From positions 27,035,866-27,099,865 of the forward strand of contig CM038706.1 of the NCBI GenBank assembly GCA_021613375.1: a DNA stretch of 64,000 bases, written 5' to 3'. Shown piece after piece: positions 13,216 to 26,282 of the stretch (position 1 is its first letter; each line of letters starts with the position of its first letter). The position numbers were made by a program, and so were the translations under genes. Source of the stretch: Megaleporinus macrocephalus (lineage: Eukaryota > Chordata > Actinopteri > Characiformes > Anostomidae). The notes under the pieces were generated by a model that was given only the letters and a program-made list of their open reading frames with translations, was not told where the DNA came from and did not search any database.

Positions 13216-16200
13216 TCAGGCTAATGATTCAGCATTCAGCTTGCTTCACTAGCAGCTCTTTGGACTTTAAATAGAGGGTTAACAACAACAGAGTCCAAGT
13301 GCAAATGCCACAATTCACACTTAAAAAGCAGATGGTTCTTCAAGCGTTCCTTGGCAAATAAAATGGTTCTACATAGAACTTTGAGCACATCTGCAAGACT
13401 AAAGGCTTCTTTGCATCGTGCTGTAGTGGCTGAATAAAAATTGCTGTGTCTGAAATCGCGGCATATTTTTTCCATCTTGTAGAGGTATAGTGCAATTAAA
13501 CAATCCCACAATGCACTGCAACAAGAAGTGTCCAAAAACATGTAGCCTAGAGGATCGGGGATACCCATAATGCACTGCATTGCTTATTTTGAAGCTAGCT
13601 ACAATAGCAGGTTATCTAAGAACTCGCCTTACAGCTAGATTTAGGCTTGCTCGTTTTATGTGTGCAGTCAGAATCAGTGGACTGAAGGCAGGTGATTTAT
13701 AATGTTTACATGATGGACTCTGCTGTTCCAAAGTAATGAGCAACACTGCATGACGTTATGGCTGGAATAATTTACTACCATCACTAATTCGGGTTCCTTT
13801 GTTCTAGTGTTCTATATAGTGATCCAGTCTTTTTAAAGTAGGATATATTGATTAGGAGACCATTTCAGATGTGGTACATAGCTTTGTTGATGGCAGGAAA
13901 TTTATGAATCCAACTGTATCTTTTCTGAAAATTACAGTTTTAGAGATTTGAGGTTTTCTGACAGTGACTAAAGTTTATTCATGTTAAAATGATTCTTTTA
14001 AATCAAGAATCTCAAGGTTCGAGAGGTTAACCGTGGCCTTCACGCATGTGATTGACATAAGATCAGAGGAAGTGCACAGCTTCTCCAGGTGCCATCTGTG
14101 GGGAATTAACGCCTTCACAGCCACCCGCTGCCGAGTCAAGGGGTGGAAGGAATCGAAGTTTCCACGGGAGGTCATGGGACACAGGAGGGGTGGAGGTATG
14201 GGGGCATGCAGAGGGTGGGAAAGCGGGTACAGCCCACCGGGCTGGGGAGGGGGAACCTGTGCAATGGAACGGCCTTTAAAACGCACACGTAATTTGCAGT
14301 TATTGGCTTCTGCCTGTGTGGCTGTTGCTTGGCCCGGGAGGGGGTGACTCCTGAGCTAACTACAAAGCCATATGCCGCAGAGGGCCCGTCTCACAGCTCT
14401 TCCACAGAGCCGCTTAAGATGTGCTAAATGATCACAGGGCTTGCCGGACCCGGCACGGTTTCCAGCGGCTTCCAGATGTTCCTCACGGGGCAGAACGCTG
14501 TGCAACGAGTGCATGTCCAAATCATACAAGAGGAAAGCATAACAAGAGCTAACGACTTGGAACAGACCAGCAGCTCCTATTCAGAGGGGCATAAATCTTC
14601 TGCAGATGAAAGCATCTAGGTTTTATCAGTCTCCCTGTGTTATCATGGGTAATTGGCGATTCGGAGCAGTAAAAAAGGGTCATGTTTCAAATCCCGGGCG
14701 AAATTTCCATAAAACAGAATGACTTTTCTGTGTTATTACTTTGGGGATAGTTATTTCATGCCATGGCAACATCAAACAAGGACCTTTTTTTTCCTTAAAG
14801 TTAAAGGGCCCATATCTTGAAAAAGAAATGTCCTCCCTTAAAAAAAGTTTGATGCATTATATAAACTCTGACAATGTTTCAAAAAGCACTAGTCACTTAC
14901 CAGTTCATATAGGAGAAAAAACTCACTTTTTTGTGAAGTAAAAACCACAACAACTCATATACACAGCTCCATCTATTCAACCTACAGCAGTACAGCAGTA
15001 GCTATAGAGTTCTTCAACATAGTCTGCTTTTTGAATGAAGCTCAATACAGTGCAGCTACTCAGGGCACAGCTCATTATAGAGCTGGTTTTCAATCAAATC
15101 AGGTTTATTTGTCACATTATATGTATCACAGGTGTAAACCTTGGGTTGCATATTCCCCTGCATTACTTAAGTACAAACACTATACAAATACACAAAAATA
15201 TACCAAAATAAAAAATATATTTATTACAGTAGTTTAATTTATGAATTAAAAATATGCAGACGCCCACCTTTCCATGTATGCAGTTGGCGAGTCTGAGGTA
15301 GATAAAAAGAGCAGGGGATATAATAATGTTTTTGATGCACTACAGTTTGTAATTGTGGAACGTCAATGTGCTCCTAAATGGTCAGTGGACAAAGAGTGTA
15401 GACAGTTTTTGGTATTGTTTAAGCGTGGTCAGTATCCACGGTATGCTCAAAAAGGGGTATTGTGATGTATTTTGTTATGATATTATAAAATATTTATTTT
15501 ATGTTAATAAAATTAATGTTTATATATTCTTAATAACATAACAACTTAAGATCATATGACACATATTACTGGAAGCATGTCAGAGGTTTCTTAAGCTTGA
15601 GACCTCCATCTAAATCAGAAAGCGAAAAGAACAGCATAAATTATGTGCTGTCTGCCCCTCGGCCAAAAGTGCCAACTGAATCTTTAAATGGTGCTGTTTT
15701 ATTTTTAACATCAGGCTTTGAGACTGTGCCCGGGTTGTCGGGAATAAAACAACCCAAATGTGAGCGCACATCAGAAGGGTGTTGCTGAAAAAAGACGATA
15801 ATAAGTAGGCTGTTTGGGTTTCGACACCATTTTGCCCTCCTTTTTCCTTTTATTGTCCTGTTGCTTGCTTTTAGAGCCTCACAGTGAGATATATTTGATT
15901 CATCAGCAGCAAACTCAAATGTGGAGAAAAAATAAGACCAGCTTGGATTTGCTGCTTAGTTGGGCGTTGTAGATGTTGGGAAGGGGTGGGGGGGCAATGT
16001 GTTTGACCACTGCATGCAACATGTGAGGTTTCTCTCTGCCTTTCTTTTGTTTTCTGAGACGAGACTTTTCAGCTACGACCGGACTCTCAGGCTCCAGTAA
16101 ATCACAACTCGGCTAAATTTAATTCGTAGCTTGTCTGGGGACTTGTGTTTGCTGCTTTGGCAGCGTTTAAATCATTTCTAGGCTGAGGGGAGTGGGATTT

Positions 16201-19200
16201 TTTCCTACGAGCATGAGACAACATAACCCCGAATTATTAAAGCGAAGCTACCGCACACTTCTAGATTCCTCATGGCTGTTGAGTAAATACAGATGTGGAA
16301 TACAGAGATGAATACTGAGTCATAACACAGCAATAATAAAACCCCACTGTCTCATCTTGGCTTTCAATGAAGACACATATTTGTGCTTGATTTGTCAAAA
16401 TCAAACATTTTGCATACATGTAATGGCGTTAGCGGGACCGCATTTGTTGTGGAACAGGCTGCAGACACAGGATATTAGATACGAAGACTTAAAGCTTACG
16501 ACTTATGAAATGCGGTTTCATGTTGACAGGTTTTCACAAACAGTTGGCTTTTTCCTGCCATCTTATTGCCTCGAGGGAAATGCCAGGCTTCACTTTGGCG
16601 ACTGTTATTCTGCAAAAGCAAATATGCGATCCATAACACAACAAAAGATACTGGAGTCAGGTATAAAGAGCCTCCACATTTTAGCAGGCATTACTGCTGA
16701 CCACACACCATTGTGGCAGAGGGTGTCAATCACAGCTATTGTTTCAGTCATCCAAAGTCCAGAGAAACCACAACGAGAGTGAGGAGACGGGTTGGAGCTG
16801 CATGCATGCCAGTATTATATGAACTGATGCTCAACACATAAAAAAAAACTGGTGTGAATTCCTCAGTGCTGTGGAGGCATCAAATTCCACCAACCAGTCT
16901 TTTCCATTAACAACCTGGTCTGAATTCCTCATAGGTTGGGCAGTAGCCCCATGTACTCGTTGGCTTATGTACACAAAGCAACTGTATCAGTGATGAACAC
17001 TACAACGCAGCCACTACATACTGAACACAATACATACCATATAGTGCACACAATTATTTAAATAAAGTGCTGACATCGCATTTAACTGCACTCGGTAAAC
17101 ATGGCATTCAACATATTGACAGAAACATTAATATCAGAATAGACACAAACAAAAAAGTACATTTTTAATACTATAATACTAAGCTTTAATACTGTAAGCT
17201 TAGTAGCATAAAATGGTGCTAATATGATAATCCTATTCAATATTTTTAAAGTAATAAGCAGGACACTAAGAAAAGAAGTGTTCTAGGATATGGAAATGAG
17301 GAAAGTTAAGAAAGTTAAGAAAGCCATGTAATAAAGTTGACAAGTTAATACTGAATGGTTGAATGTATTCAACTGTTTATGATGAGTTTACGTGGTTATT
17401 TGGAGATATATCACTTCATATATATATCATATATCATCATGGTTGTAAGGGTTTTGCTTGTTGGTTTCTATGGTACTGCAGATGGTCGTTACAGTGTTGG
17501 TAGGTGGCCGCTAGAGTGTTGTAGAGGTTTGAGTGGGCCCGATTTTTTAATCCCGATTTTTTTAAGCCCGATTTTTTTAATACCAGTATAAATGACATCT
17601 AATATTTTGACAACCTATTTACAAATAAATCATTTTGTTCTTAAATAATCACGACTGGAAACAAATGCTAAATGTCAGACTTGCCTTTTTGGATTTAATT
17701 ATCGTGTATTGGCCTTTCTTTAGAGCCCTTTCCACTGCTGAGTCCAATTCACCGTCTAGAGGCTCTGTCATTTCTGTAGCACAATAATACAATTCATGCG
17801 TTGTTTACATGATTAGTCGCTTTGCAACTATTTAGAGCAAGTTTATTACTTTCTAATTAATTAATAAGATGTTTTCCCCTTGTGTTAATTATGCTAATTA
17901 TTGGGTGAGTATTATCATTTTATGTAGACTTGTTTATTCATTTGCTGCATGTATCTGTTGTGCTGCTCACTGGTGTGGTTAACCCCCCACTCTCTCGCAC
18001 ATGACATCAAAATGTAGTTTGATGGGAATACAGACCTCTAGTGTGTTGCTAAGCAAGACAAGTTTATACAGCACTTTTATACTCTGCGGTCACAAAAGAG
18101 AAAATATAAAGATTCAAATAAAAATTTCAAATTGAATATGAGTTGTTATTATTTATATTATTGTATTTATACGTCAAGTTCCATTTTTATTTCAGCACAT
18201 TTTCCCAATATTTTAAATTCAGCAAATAGACAAATGCTCTACCATCTGCAGAAAAATGGAATGTTAAGATGTATTAAAATATTTTTTTATGCAAATTACT
18301 ATTTGCAGGCAAATGTATATATAAAACAAGAAAATGCTTATATTATTTTTATTGCAGGTGGGAAAAAATAAAAAAACAGGAACAATACGCATTTAAGAGA
18401 AAAATCAGATTTTTGGCACGGATGACACCGCTGACTTAACTTGCTTTATTCATGGACTGAGAGGTATGAACAAAAGAGCAATCATAAAGTCAATGAACAT
18501 TCCATCACCATGCAAGAGTGAAGCAGGCAGGAAGTGCACACCCTTCCCTCCATGTCCCCTCACATCTGACTTCCACTTCCACACGCTCCCTCCATACCCC
18601 CCTCCAGCCACTGGCTGCCTTCCTGATGTGGACGGCTGCATAAGTGCAGTGATTACTTCGCACATTATGTCAGCAAAAGCATTCCTCAGACGGCCCGTGT
18701 TTACTGCTCTGCTCTATGTCATTAAAGAAGTCAGACAACTGAACCTACCACACTGCAGTCCGCAATTGCAAGACACCACCCGTTTCTATTTTAATGTTAG
18801 GCTGGTTAAACTTTTACCAGACTCTCTATCCCACCATGTTGATTAGTATGGTCTTTGACGTTGGTGTATCCACTCAGAGATGCAAACGGTTTGCTAAAGC
18901 TGAGGAAGGCAGATGCTGATCCCTAGGCCTAGTCTTAAATGTATCACACTGAATTCATACAGAAATTCATGGCTCATAAACGTATGTTAAACAACTGTTG
19001 ACTGTTTGTTGTGTGGCTCTGTGTTGCTCACTTAATGGAGGAAACCCACAAAAAATGTGACCACTCCCTCGATTTGCTTGATGTGTGTTGCTAAAAGTAG
19101 CTTGGTTGCAAGAGACTTTCTTTGAGATGCAATAGAAGGATGCTCAGCAATCTGATCTGTAAACCATTCCAACCAAATTCACCAGATAAAATCACCTGTT

Positions 19201-20564
19201 TGTAAAATTGACAGAAAATGAGTTTAATTAGAAGTGACGAAACATGTGCCCTCAGAAGTCTTTTAGCCAACAAAACAAAACAAAGAAAGACATGAGTGTA
19301 AAAGCATTACTATTTATCTTTAGACATAATGTGTTAATCCCAAAAGTGAGTGTTGTACAGTCCAGTTTAATCTCACTGATTTATTAAGACAACTGTCTGC
19401 AGCTAAGTTAGGAAAGGCTAATTAGATAGCCTTCTAATTTCTTCATTTCTGTCTATTGGTATTTTACTATTCGACCTGCTATAAAATGATTTTTAACAAG
19501 TGCAGTCTTCAGTTAAGGGCTTATCTTAAGGTTAAGCTTACTTTAGATTCAGAAATATTCAAATAACAGTTGAGTTTGTTCTACTATATAGTTTAATCAT
19601 AAACATTTTCAGCTTCACGAATTAAATAAAAACACCTTCACCCTCCAGATGATGAGGATAATGTGGGTCAGGCTTTATACATTCCTACATAAGACTTTTC
19701 CCCCCATTTCCTAGCAAAATAATTCTTTATATTTACTGTCACCACTGCTCCTACTGGGGGTTTGTTCTGAGCTGTTTATCAACAAATAAATTATTCTTGC
19801 TTAAAATATAAAAAGGTGTCATGTTAACCTCTTTACTGGCTTAGCTGTTCACAGTAACAGAATTTTTGAGCGGGGGCCTAAACTTAGCATGCCACTGTAT
19901 TTTGTGACTATTTGTCCACAACTGCTAATACTTGGACAGTCCTGACAGTTTTTTCTACAGTAGTGCTGTAGTTTGTGCCACCACAGTTTGATGTTGACGC
20001 TTGCTTGGAGGCTGACATATGGCTAACAGGTCCACCAGAACGGTTAAGACGGGTGGCTCCTTCAGTCTTTATCTTGATGCTTTTGAATACAACGTGGGTT
20101 AGATAGATCAGCGTTGAAAAGAAGCATTCAGGTTACAGGCAAAGTCTTTGGGATTTTGTTTCCACAGTCATTGGCTTCTCTCTTGGCTCTTTTGTTCAGG
20201 CTCACTCCTTCCTCTCTTTGTGGCCTGGGTTTAGTTAAGCTGTGGCAGTTATGAACAAACACCAATAACATTGGAGCCAAGTACAGTAGGCACCTGGGAG
20301 TCCTCTGTCCAAAAGTTATAATGGTTATTACGAAGCACTTCACCACAAAAGTTTTTGGAAAAAAAAAGAATGGAACTTGTTTGAAGATAGAAGCCACATG
20401 TAAACATGTCTCCTGTAAAACTGTGGAGATTTGCCAATTCAACCAAATCACAGGCCACATTTCAACCACCTGACACTGAAGTAACATGAGTTAACAACAA
20501 TAAATGGAGACAGCCTTCCTTTTACTAGTATAACCGTTGGATATTGGACAACATGCGCAGTTGA
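13216..20564. other. Gene-free
   Basis: Mostly AT-rich with repeat fragments at 13331-13380, 14798-14930 and 15085-15240. Complex blocks without ORFs occur at 14030-14350, 15590-15790, 16040-16260 and 18410-18700 and are the places to look for conserved non-coding elements. Confidence 0.5.
15085..15240. repeat. Retroposon 3'-end-like fragment
   Basis: The stretch starting CAATCAAATCAGGTTTATTT with GTCACATTATATG and CACAGGTGTAAA resembles the 3' region shared by fish LINE/SINE copies. Recognition is by eye and the family is uncertain. Confidence 0.35.
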
Positions 20565-20607
20565 GGGGGGTGGGGGGGTGGGGGGGTGGGGGGGGGTGGG
20601 GGGGGGG
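20565..20607 (+). repeat. G-rich tract with quadruplex potential
   Basis: Five G runs (6, 7, 7, 9 and 10 G) are separated by single T residues. By standard rules this can form several overlapping G-quadruplexes. It lies in gene-free DNA 8.6 kb past the fam120b stop. Confidence 0.95.
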
Positions 20608-21226
20608 CGCTCTAGCGGGAAACGTTTCCAAGGCCGGTTCACTGAAAGGCCCGATCGTCGCCGTGGCAACAGGATCACTTCATCAGTTGGAGTGAACAGA
20701 TGGCGGGTGTGCAACAGGCAGCATATGTTCCAATGAGCAGAGGCCATTCCTACAGATGGAGGGTGGGGAGGAGGCAGGCTCTGAAACATAACCTGACATT
20801 TCCTCCTCATTTGGAGCTACATTGTTACGAATCACAAAGAGAGATTAGCCCACACCAGTGAATAGCTGCACCAAATCTCTTTAAAGGCAAATTACTAACA
20901 GTCCCTTGCATTTCTCCACTGCCTCTGCTTAACCAAGCTGGGTGGACTGGCTGTATTTCATGCGGCTGGCTGGGAAAGAGGTGGATTGCTTTGCTCAGTC
21001 TGACTGATATACAGCTCCCAAAGGAGCAGCGACATCTCCGAGGAGGTGGGGCTTGGATTTGGATGGTAGCATACCTTCACGAACAGCAACAGGTCACAGG
21101 ACGGCTGGGATTATATTCAATTCAATCCAGCTATACTGAGTGTTTCTACAACAGACAATGTCACACTGTAGCCTTACGGACATCTGGAAAATTATACAGA
21201 GACGTTTATGAGGAAGCCAAGCTTAT

Positions 21227-22087
21227 AACCTTGTTTCCAAAAGGTTTCAACACAAACAGAACTCAGAATGTGCAAATACATCCAATGTTGAAACATGTGA
21301 AACATCTTACAACTGAATAGTTGGCAACAGCTCAGCAACATGACTGGGTATAAAAAGAGTTTCCCAGAGAGGTTAAGTCTTTTAGAGGTAAAGATAGAGT
21401 TCACCACTTTGTGAAAGATTGCACAGGCAAATAGTGCAACAATTCATCAATAACTTTTCTCAATGTAAAATAGCCAAGGATTTTGAGATTTCATCATCTA
21501 TGCTACATAACATCATTAAAAGATTCAGAGAATTCCATAAAATCTCTGTATGGATGGGAAAAGGTCCAAACCCAGAACTGGATGGCTGTGATCTTCGTGC
21601 CCTCAGACGACACTGCACAGACACAGTTCTCTAGTGCAAATCGTGTATGGGTTTAGGAACACTTCCCAAAAACACCGTCTGTGAACACAGTTCGCTGCTA
21701 CATCCACAAAAATCTAGCAACCAAAAAAAAAAAAGTAAAAAAAACAACAAACCCAAACAGATCCAGAAACACTTGAACCTTCTCTACACCGGAACTCATT
21801 GATGATGAACACAGACGAAGAGAAGAAGTGTCCTGTGGGTCTGACAAATCAAATCTTGAATGTTTGCGTCCTCCGGGATTAAAAGAAGAGGGATGCTCCT
21901 TAGTACGAACCATTCTTCTGCAAACGTTTGATGAAGATTGCATGGCTATATGCTTGATTTTGTACACTAGCTAGCAATATGTTATTGAATTAAATATAGA
22001 GTTAAAATGTTTTGCATAGCATGGCCTTCTTCTGTTTTTATTTATATTTTGCAAAGCATTCATACTTATTTGGAAAAAGAGTTGTAC
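21227..22087 (+). mobile_element. Internally deleted Tc1/mariner-type (IS630 superfamily) element
   Basis: Inverted ends are recognisable: CTTGTTTCCAAAAGG-type on the left and TATTTGGAAAAAGAGTTGTA on the right (to about 22087). Between them is a plus-strand transposase remnant: the helix-turn-helix block KIAKDFEISSS, then HNIIKRFREF and LRALRRHC (21419-21634), followed by frame-broken pieces of the VNTVRRCIHK-like and DES-like regions up to about 21900. The catalytic half is mostly missing. Dead element. Confidence 0.75.
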
Positions 22088-22309
22088 AATGGGAGCAAAC
22101 ACATCACCCTTCCCAGTGCTGGTGTTGCCATACAGTGAAGTTATAGGTCATAGATTCAATTTTCATAAATTGAATTAAAGCAGACTTTCAATCATATGCA
22201 AATATTTGGGTGACCCTCATCAAATTTGTTTATGCTCTTTACAAGGAATATACAGCATATTTTAACATCTGTTTATTTACTTATTTTAAGATATTGAACT
22301 GAATAAGTC

Positions 22310-22450
22310 AGCTAATAAAATGTGACCTGTGCAAAAGTTAAGTTATATTTTATGATTTATATGTTAAATTCAGCGACATTGTAAAAAATTGTGAAACCTG
22401 TCACATTTAACTTATGTTTATCTATTTTCATTTAGAAAACCAACAGCTGG
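22310..22450. repeat. Dispersed repeat, copy 1
   Basis: Contains TGTGACCTGTGCAAAAGTTA followed by TTTTATGATTT; a second copy with TGTGACCTGTGTAGAAGTTA followed by TTTTATGACTT lies at about 33110-33300. Related GTGCAAAAGT ends occur near 29640 and 59955. No ORF. Confidence 0.5.
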
Positions 22451-23895
22451 AGGTGTAAAACTTTTGCATACTTGATTCATACAGAAATATATAAATACAT
22501 TAATATAAGCACAGACTAGATATATAGTACTGAGAAAAAATCTATTTATCTGATTAGGAAATGTTCTGTTGTTAAATAGCACTAACATTTGAATACTTAC
22601 AGCTAAACCAATAAGCAGTAAATGTGATCTCAGGTCTGTCAATGTGTTACTCTTTCCAAAGCTCTTCTCAGGGAAGCTCACTATTTACAATCACCCTCCA
22701 ACACCCAGCCAATTCTTTATCAGTTTAAATCAGGTGTGCTGCTGATGGAGTTTAGCAAATTGATGGAATGACTGGAAAGCACCAAGAACCAGAAACCAAA
22801 CCCATGTTCTTCTGCATTCTTCTAACAATAAACATCTAAAACCAAATTTTCACTTTACATTGTACTGTATCCATGACTGTTTGCACTTATTTCAGTGTTT
22901 ACTGGCCAAAACACACTTACTACTCACTGCCAAGACAAACAGTTTTCCTGGCTGCCAATGCTTTTGTACAGTATTGTATATACAACGGCATACATTTCCA
23001 AACAGGATCGAGACAGGCATAATGCCATGCTGAATGCTACGAAACAATTAGGAAACAATGCCATCACCCACTGCAATAACAACATGTACACTGTTAGTCT
23101 GAAAATATCCCATCGAATTTCTGAATAATACAGTGACAAAAGCAAGAAGGCTTATTTTTACACTCACAAGACCCACACCCATATACAACTGAGGCTGAGT
23201 CTAAAATATGCAGACAAACTAACACGCTGCTCTGGACCTGAGACAGCCAATGCAAATGTGGATATGAAGGAAAGAAAAGAGAAATATCTCTTCTGCTATT
23301 CACTATTTCTATGCAACTAATTCATTTCTAAAGCTAAGGCTTCCTATGTTTCTCAATATGCATTCTTATAAGGTCTTGTGTCTTTGTATTCTCGCCTACT
23401 GGCACTCTCACTGCCCAAGTGGCGTTCCAATACTCAAGAACACATGCACGAAAAACAGTTTAAGTACCCAGATGTGTTCTTGCTCCACCCTAAAATCCGA
23501 GGGTGCATCGGTTGGTGAGTACCAGAAATACCCAACAGCTTACCAAGAGTTGTATGTTTCCAAGTTCTTTTTTTTAAGTAACTAAAATCTACTTTAGAAA
23601 TAAAATTGGGTAAGAAATCTACATTACTTGGTAGATTTAGTAGTTGATTTGCTCATTTGGTACAAATAATACTTCATATAAAAGTTTGTTCTAACAATTA
23701 GTCAGAAAGAGGCTTCATTTAAGAGTACAGGAAGTCTTTCATTCATCTTTCTCTGGCTGTACAGGGTGACTCACAGCAGCCCATAACTAGTTTCTTTCAT
23801 TTTAACTAAGAAATACTCACGGTGCTACAAGCATTCAGCTGAAGTTGGCCATGTTAACCTATCAGTGAACTTTCAAGGGCAAAACAAGAAACATG

Positions 23896-23921
23896 TTTTT
23901 TTTTTTTTTTTTTTTTTTTTT
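23896..23921. repeat. Poly(T) run
   Basis: About 26 consecutive T. It may be the poly(A) end of a minus-strand retroposon, but I see no recognisable body beside it. Confidence 0.85.
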
Positions 23922-24775
23922 AATACAGTTTCTGCCAGTCAGAAGACATAACACTGAGGCTATTTCTTTTCCACTGCACTTGTCTGTTTTTTTCTGTCGG
24001 TTTTGAGTATTGGTGCGAGTCCATATACAATTACGGCAGGGGCAGAACTGGGCCCAGTTCCTGACTTTTACAATCCTCTATTTATAGCTGCTACCGTAAA
24101 TATCGGAGGCTCTGTGTCTTCACAACAGCTCTTTATTTTTAGAGGCCTGCATATTCAGCGCATTGTTTTGTAAGCTGTACTAATACTCCTCACAATATGC
24201 ATAAACTGCCTTCAAATCACAACAATGTATGCTGCTCCCACATCCCTGCATACCTGATGCTAATTTTAAATGAGGGCTTTTTGGGTCAGGAAGCAATTAC
24301 AGTTTTTCCGAGACAGTAACAGAGAGTAATTTTAAACTATAAAATTACTTTGTGTTTTGCTTCCAAGACCCAAGTCTTTGGCAGGGGGTTATTATTGGAA
24401 GGGGGTTATTATAGAAAACAGATCAGACTATCTATAATTACCATCATTACCACCATCATCATCATCAAGTAAACACTTCTAAGTCCCCATGTTATGTTGC
24501 ACATGGACATCACAACAACGCATTGCTAAAATCAGATTTTGGACTATTCATGTTATTTTTCTATTTATGTTAACATTGTTCAGCACTTCCCAGTTCCAGT
24601 AGTATAAAATAAGTTTCAACAATTTAAGATTTGTTGTTGATTTTCTACTAAAAGTTTAGCGCACAATTTTTATTTTTCGAGTTTAACATATTTAAAGTGT
24701 GCCAGTGTGTTTATTAAGCATTTTAAACTGTTAATGTCTAAACAGAAGGTATGAGACTCAATGATTTGGCTCCAG

Positions 24776-24778
<3 letters not shown>

Positions 24779-24873
<95 letters not shown>
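24779..24873. repeat. AT/AC microsatellite
   Basis: AT dinucleotides from 24779 to 24859 continue into an ACACAC run to about 24873. Confidence 0.98.
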
Positions 24874-26221
24874 TACAAATGTGTTTCATGTAGCATACAA
24901 CTGTAGTAGTAGACATGGAAAAATGGTGTTTAAAAAAAAAAGGAAAAAAAAGAAGAAACAACATCGTGAAACTCTGCATAGCGTTTCATTTGTGGCTCCG
25001 TTGGGCCTACCATTCCCTCCCGCCTGTACTATGAAGGAAACACAGATGACAGCGTGCCAGAGCCTGGGTTCCTGCGGCAAAGCCCACCCCGCCCCAGGCC
25101 CTCAGCGCCTGCAGAACAAACGCTCTGAACCTCAACTACGGCTTCAGTGATGACTGCCTCTCACCACTGATGGACCAGCACCAGATCCCCTCACGCCAAC
25201 TCAAGCCTCAACCCACTGGGTTGAGACCACAGCGCCATGGGCACACAGTCTATATTTACCATTAGAGCGTGCGCGCACACATACAATCGCACACAAACAA
25301 ACCATAATTAAACAGATAAAAAGAACAATGCGGTGTCATGTTACTAATTTTGACAGACATACACCATAATTAAACCAGAGAAAAAGACATTCTGTTGTCG
25401 TGCTGCTAGTTTTGCCTCTTTGTGTTTTCAAAAAGACTTACAAGCCGCATACAGCAGGAGTCAATCGAGAAACGATTAAACCGGAAAAGAGTATAAAAGA
25501 CCAGAATGCTTAGGTGGGAAAGTCACGTGACCTAACAGTGAGCCCTGCTGTTGTGTTTTGGAGCCAGACACCTGACCTCAGGTTTCTCCAACAGCAGTGA
25601 AATGTAACTCCCACTCTACAAATCTGTGGTGAAAGTGTGACTTTCAAATGATATAGGCCAATCGCTCAGATCTCTTACACGCATATTCAACCCTGGCCGG
25701 AGGCTAATATCACTGTCTTTATCACCCGTTATCATTTTTATTAGCAGTTTGAGCCCCATTGTTCTTTTTCCGCTTGGAACTCAACAGGCCTACCTACATT
25801 TCACAAGTTCAAAAAGGCCCGTCATTGATCTCAGTGTCAAACATCCAACAATCTGCACTTCTTTCTGTCACGAATAAATCCATCGCCTCCACTTCCTGCT
25901 ATTCCTACATGGTTTACTCATGCCAAGGTCAAGGCATGTGTTTGTATAGCTCTGTTTTTCATTCCAGTGTGGGCTTCATTTTCTGTAGATGGGAGGAAGA
26001 GCTGTGGAACTTTCTCCATATCCTATTTCCTCTCTGGGCTGTTTAAGGAATCCCAGCAGAGCCACTGTTTCAGGGCCTCATGGGTAAAGGAAAGAATGGC
26101 CCAGACTAGGTTTTCATCTATTTAGTGTCTACTGCATGCTAACAATGACATTTTGACATTTTGTAATGGAGGTGCACATGTATGCAAGGCTTTATTATAA
26201 TACAGATCCATTAAAGAGGCC

Positions 26222-26227
<6 letters not shown>

Positions 26228-26281
<54 letters not shown>
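26228..26281. repeat. TA microsatellite
   Basis: TA dinucleotides, about 27 units. Confidence 0.97.

Positions 26282-26282
<1 letters not shown>

Noticed and set aside
25522..25531. GTCACGTGAC palindrome as a promoter
   Set aside because: Single USF/TFE-type site in otherwise unremarkable DNA without TATA, CpG block or exon.
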